Source: CAVXAE01 sp044225565
Lineage (GTDB): Bacteria; Pseudomonadota; Gammaproteobacteria; Steroidobacterales; Steroidobacteraceae
Direction of reading: 5' to 3'
DNA: 45,897 nt
NCBI GenBank assembly: GCA_044225565.1
Contig: JBGAIL010000015.1
Location: 1 to 45,897, forward strand
Positions 43,261 to 45,897 of the stretch are shown piece after piece; within the stretch, counting starts at the first letter, position 1, and each line of letters opens with the position of its first letter. A program made the position numbers and the translations under genes. Under the pieces are notes generated by a model that was not told the DNA's origin, did not search any database, and saw only the letters and a list, made by a program, of their open reading frames with translations.

Positions 43261-44778
43261 CTAAGCGGCCGCGCTGCTCAAGCCGGCTTCGAGATATTTG
43301 CTTTCGACATATCGCAGGAAGGCCGCGGCGGAAAGCGGCTTGCCCGTGGCCGTCTGCATGAGCTCGTTCACCGTGACCTTGGCGCCGATGGCGTGGACGT
43401 TGGTGCGCAGCCAGGTGAACAGCCCTGCGAACTCGCCCCGCGCGACCTGTTCGTGCAGGTCGGGCATGTCGCGGCGCAACCCTTCGTAAAGCTGGGCAGC
43501 GATGACCGCGCCGAGCGCGTAGGACGGGAAATACCCGAACGAGCCTACCGCCCAGTGGATGTCCTGCAGGCAGCCTTCGGCATCGTTGGCCGGCCGGATG
43601 CCCAGACGCTGCTCCATACCCGCGTTCCATGCAGCGGGAAGGTCCTTCACCGCGAGAGCGCCGGTGAGCAGCTGCTTCTCGAGCTCGTACCGCAGCATCA
43701 CGTGCAGCGGATACGTGACCTCGTCCGCATCCACACGGATGAGGCTGCGGCGCACCCGGGTGAGATGGCGATAGACGTTGTCGTACTCCCACTCCGGCCC
43801 GGTGACGGCGAAGTGCTTCTCGAGCAGGGGCTTGAGGTAGTGCACGAAGGCACGGCTGCGGCACACCACCATCTCCATGAGCAGGGACTGGCTCTCCTCC
43901 AGCGCCATGCCGCGGTCGCGGCCTACCGGCTGGTCGCGCCATTCCTGCGGCAGGCCGAGGTCGTACATGGCATGGCCGGTCTCGTGCAGCGCGCCCAGCA
44001 GGCCGGAGAACGCGTCGTTGGGATCGAACCTGGTGGTGATGCGGATGTCGCCCGGCACGCCTTCCGTGAACGGATGCTGGCTCTCGTCGAGGCGGCCGCG
44101 GTCGAAGGGAAAGCCGATCGCCTTCATGATCTCGACCGTCAGCGCGCGCTGCTTGCCGGCCGTGAACTTGCCGGTGAGCGGCAGCAGCGGCTGCTTCTCC
44201 TGCAGGGCGATCACCTCGCGGATGAGCGCGGGCAGGCGGCGCGACAGCGCCTTGAACATCGCATCGATCTCGGCCGTGGTGACGCCCGGGGTGAACTCGT
44301 CGACCAGCGCGTCGTAGGGCGCAAGGTTGAGCGCCTGGCCGAGCAGCGCCGCCTTGTCGCGGACCAGCCGGACCACTTCCTCGAGATGCGGCGCGAAGAG
44401 CTCGAACTTGCCTTGCTGGCGCGCCTCGAGCCATTGCGACTCGGCGCGCGAGGTGGCCTTGGCGAGGCGCGAGATGAGCGTCACGGGCGTGGCGATGGCG
44501 TGGTCGCGCTGGCGGCGCATCTCGCGCAGGTTGGCGATCTGCCAGTCCTCCAGCCCCTGACCGTTCGCCTGGGCGCGGTCGAGCAGGCGGGAGATGCGGG
44601 GTGAGGTGAGGAGCGCATGGTGCTCCGTCTCGAGGGCGGCCAGCTGCTCGCCGCGCACGTCCGCGCTGCCTCTCGGCATCATCACGGCTGCGTCCCAGCG
44701 AAGGAGCGAGAGCGCTCCGCGGAACGCGTGAAGGCGGCGAAACTCCTGCTCGAGCTGCTTGTACGTCGAGGCCGACAT
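43261..44778 (-). CDS. M32-family metallocarboxypeptidase
   Basis: 505 residues from ATG 44778; an in-frame GTG at 44790 would add four. The zinc motif is HETGH in ALHETGHAMYDLGL, the third ligand Glu lies in MALEESQSLLMEM, and DIRITTRFDPNDAFSGLLGALHE with HPFTEG is the family pattern. The helical body is typical of thermostable carboxypeptidase 1 (Taq type). It cuts C-terminal residues in the cytosol. Upstream gap to the MAPEG gene contains a tight hairpin but no convincing promoter. Confidence 0.95.
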   Translation of the reverse strand: MSASTYKQLEQEFRRLHAFRGALSLLRWDAAVMMPRGSADVRGEQLAALETEHHALLTSPRISRLLDRAQANGQGLEDWQIANLREMRRQRDHAIATPVTLISRLAKATSRAESQWLEARQQGKFELFAPHLEEVVRLVRDKAALLGQALNLAPYDALVDEFTPGVTTAEIDAMFKALSRRLPALIREVIALQEKQPLLPLTGKFTAGKQRALTVEIMKAIGFPFDRGRLDESQHPFTEGVPGDIRITTRFDPNDAFSGLLGALHETGHAMYDLGLPQEWRDQPVGRDRGMALEESQSLLMEMVVCRSRAFVHYLKPLLEKHFAVTGPEWEYDNVYRHLTRVRRSLIRVDADEVTYPLHVMLRYELEKQLLTGALAVKDLPAAWNAGMEQRLGIRPANDAEGCLQDIHWAVGSFGYFPSYALGAVIAAQLYEGLRRDMPDLHEQVARGEFAGLFTWLRTNVHAIGAKVTVNELMQTATGKPLSAAAFLRYVESKYLEAGLSSAAA

Positions 44779-44944
44779 GGCGGATGGCACCAGATTTCTT
44801 ATGGCGTCCCGGAATCGGGGAGCCCGGAGGCGGAACGCGCGTGGGAACGGGCGCTAGTCTACCAGCGACCTCGCTCCCGGCCGGCCAAGTCCAAGATTAA
44901 ATCCAGACCTTTCAGTAAGTTGCCTCCAACGGCGGCGATTGACA

Positions 44945-44961
44945 GGGGGGCGCCGCCCCCC
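44945..44961 (-). terminator. Tight GC hairpin after the MAPEG gene
   Basis: GGGGGGC (44945-44951), loop GCC, GCCCCCC (44955-44961): a 7-bp stem 6 nt beyond the MAPEG stop on the minus strand. No T-run follows, so termination is uncertain; it may only protect the 3' end. The surrounding 190-bp gap before the M32 gene otherwise holds only a TTTAAT box on the minus strand near 44900. Confidence 0.35.
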
Positions 44962-44967
44962 GTCCGC

Positions 44968-45342
44968 TCAGACCCCCGCCAGAAAGATCGCCAATGCAAG
45001 CCCGAACGCGATGACCCACACCAGGGAGCGCAAGGTCGCCTGGTTGGCGACATAACACAGGATGTAGGCGACCCGAGCCACGACGAATGCGACCGCGAGG
45101 AAGTCGACCCTGGCCTGCGGCGCACCCGCCAGGTGGGCCGCGAACACGCAGGCGGAGAAAATGGCGAAGGCCTCCCAGGAGTTCTGCTGGGCGGCATGCG
45201 CCCGGGCCGGCAGGCCCTCCTGGCGGGCGAGCCATTCGCGGGGCCGGCTGTTGTCGAAGCCCCTGCCCGCACCCTTCGCGAGCGCCGAACAGAGCAGCGG
45301 CAGGACACCGGAGACGATCACACACCACAGCGCTACGGTCAT
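44968..45342 (-). CDS. MAPEG-superfamily membrane protein
   Basis: 124 residues from ATG 45342 (AAGGGAG about 5 nt upstream). Four membrane segments: LWCVIVSGVLPLLCSALA, AFAIFSACVFAAHLAG, DFLAVAFVVARVAYILCYV and LVWVIAFGLALAIFLAGV. The loop NSRPREWLARQEGLPARAHAAQQNSWE with ARxAYIxxYV matches bacterial MAPEG proteins. In eukaryotes the family includes glutathione-dependent membrane enzymes; bacterial activity is mostly unknown. It is the first gene of the minus-strand run to 38010. Confidence 0.87.
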   Translation of the reverse strand: MTVALWCVIVSGVLPLLCSALAKGAGRGFDNSRPREWLARQEGLPARAHAAQQNSWEAFAIFSACVFAAHLAGAPQARVDFLAVAFVVARVAYILCYVANQATLRSLVWVIAFGLALAIFLAGV

Positions 45343-45371
45343 ACGGCTCCCTTCAGCTTGATGATGCGCGC

Positions 45372-45515
45372 TCAGGCGAGCGAGGTGAACCAGCTGGGCC
45401 CGTAGACGACGAAGATGCCCGCCGCGGCCGAGATGGCGAGCAGCAGCACGAGCGTGAGTCCGATCAGCAGGCGTCTCATCTTGCGAGAAGGGTCGTCGTC
45501 CCGTGGGAGGTGCAT
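45372..45515 (-). CDS. Small single-pass membrane protein, hypothetical
   Basis: 47 residues from ATG 45515 (MHLPRDDDPSRK then MRRLLIG). A charged N-terminus precedes one strong membrane segment (about 13-36, LIGLTLVLLLAISAAAGIFVV) and a short C-terminus YGPSWFTSLA. No strong ribosome binding site is visible; an internal ATG gives 35 residues. It lies divergent from glgA and 29 nt upstream of the MAPEG start. Support is only the membrane segment and position. Confidence 0.45.
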   Translation of the reverse strand: MHLPRDDDPSRKMRRLLIGLTLVLLLAISAAAGIFVVYGPSWFTSLA

Positions 45516-45549
45516 TGTAGACTTCGCCGCCACCTCGCACGAATCGCCC

Positions 45550-45897
45550 ATGCCGCTCAGAATCTGTTTCATCGCTTCGGAGGTCACGCCGCTGTCCAAG
45601 ACGGGCGGCCTGGCCGACGTCACGGGGGCACTGGTCAAGTTCCTCCATGGTGCCGGGCACGACGTGCGCCTGTTCACTCCGCTCTACGCGCAGATCGATC
45701 GCAGCAAGCTGGTGATCACCCCGGTCGAGAGCCTGCACGAGGTGCCACTCGAGGTCGGAACCCACCATTACCGGTATTCCGTGCTGCGGGCGCGGCTGCC
45801 GGGCTCCCAGGCCTCCGTGTACCTCATCGACTGCCCCGCGCTCTACGAGCGCCAGAGCCTGTATACGACCGATCCCGACGAGCACCTGCGCTTCATC
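45550..45897 (+). CDS. glgA: Glycogen synthase GlgA, N-terminal part (truncated by window end)
   Basis: 116 residues are visible. The start resembles bacterial glycogen synthase (GT5): RICFIASEVTPLSKTGGLADVTGAL contains the ADP-glucose-binding Lys-Thr-Gly-Gly, followed by DVRLFTPLYAQID and VYLIDCPALYERQSLY. GT5 enzymes extend alpha-1,4-glucan from ADP-glucose. ATG 45550 is the natural start. The usual motif reads ADVVGALP; here it is ADVTGALV. No glg neighbours are in the window. Confidence 0.88.
   Translation, partial: MPLRICFIASEVTPLSKTGGLADVTGALVKFLHGAGHDVRLFTPLYAQIDRSKLVITPVESLHEVPLEVGTHHYRYSVLRARLPGSQASVYLIDCPALYERQSLYTTDPDEHLRFI

Overview
The window reads as chromosomal backbone of a high-GC gammaproteobacterium (G+C about two thirds, judged by eye). 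trxA-rho diverging from rhlB is the enterobacterial order, and PlsB, the long biosynthetic arginine decarboxylase SpeA, TtcA, GreB, ArfB and a CreD-like protein are typical of Gammaproteobacteria. The DUF1302/DUF1329 pair, a homospermidine synthase fused translationally to speA, and PlsB would fit Steroidobacterales/Nevskiales or a neighbouring order; that placement is a guess. I found no rRNA, tRNA, CRISPR array, transposase or integrase.

Layout. 1-6.4 kb: trxA and rho (minus, overlapping), start of an exported protein, rhlB (plus), a convergent HAD nucleotidase-like gene with a disturbed 3' end, then a YdcH-like small protein, an MscS channel and arfB, whose 3' end lies in a 75-nt hairpin. 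6.4-13.8 kb: one minus-strand operon, DUF1302 barrel, DUF1329, YCF48-like, RND/MMPL transporter and a META lipoprotein, probably an envelope export or lipid-handling machine. 13.9-22.9 kb (minus): plsB with an alpha/beta hydrolase; a lone contractile tail-sheath protein translationally overlapping an alkyltransferase-like DNA repair protein; an L,D-transpeptidase lipoprotein; a lemA-TPM-TPM operon; and a small unknown protein with a clear intrinsic terminator.

22.9-29.9 kb: greB with a one-base deletion near its 3' end, a structured repeat, a decayed sulfurtransferase, a GST, the polyamine operon hss-speA, an RRM protein and an exported methyltransferase-fold lipoprotein. 29.9-38 kb: a UvrD-like helicase, a Nudix hydrolase, two unknown genes separated by a second copy of the structured repeat, creD, a second GST and an S9 peptidase. 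38-45.5 kb: a dense minus-strand run, MAPEG, M32 carboxypeptidase, ttcA, a tyrosine phosphatase overlapping an ADP-ribosylglycohydrolase, and a three-gene overlapping cassette (zinc peptidase, ATP-grasp ligase, CpeT-like protein). The window ends inside glgA.

Most worth following up: the peptidase/ATP-grasp/CpeT cassette, the sheath-ATL pair, the phosphatase-ADP-ribosylglycohydrolase pair, and the two-hairpin repeat whose two copies differ by a compensatory base-pair change and both lie between convergent genes. Indels cluster at 23.35-23.82 kb and near 3.6 kb, so read-level checking is needed before calling gene decay there.
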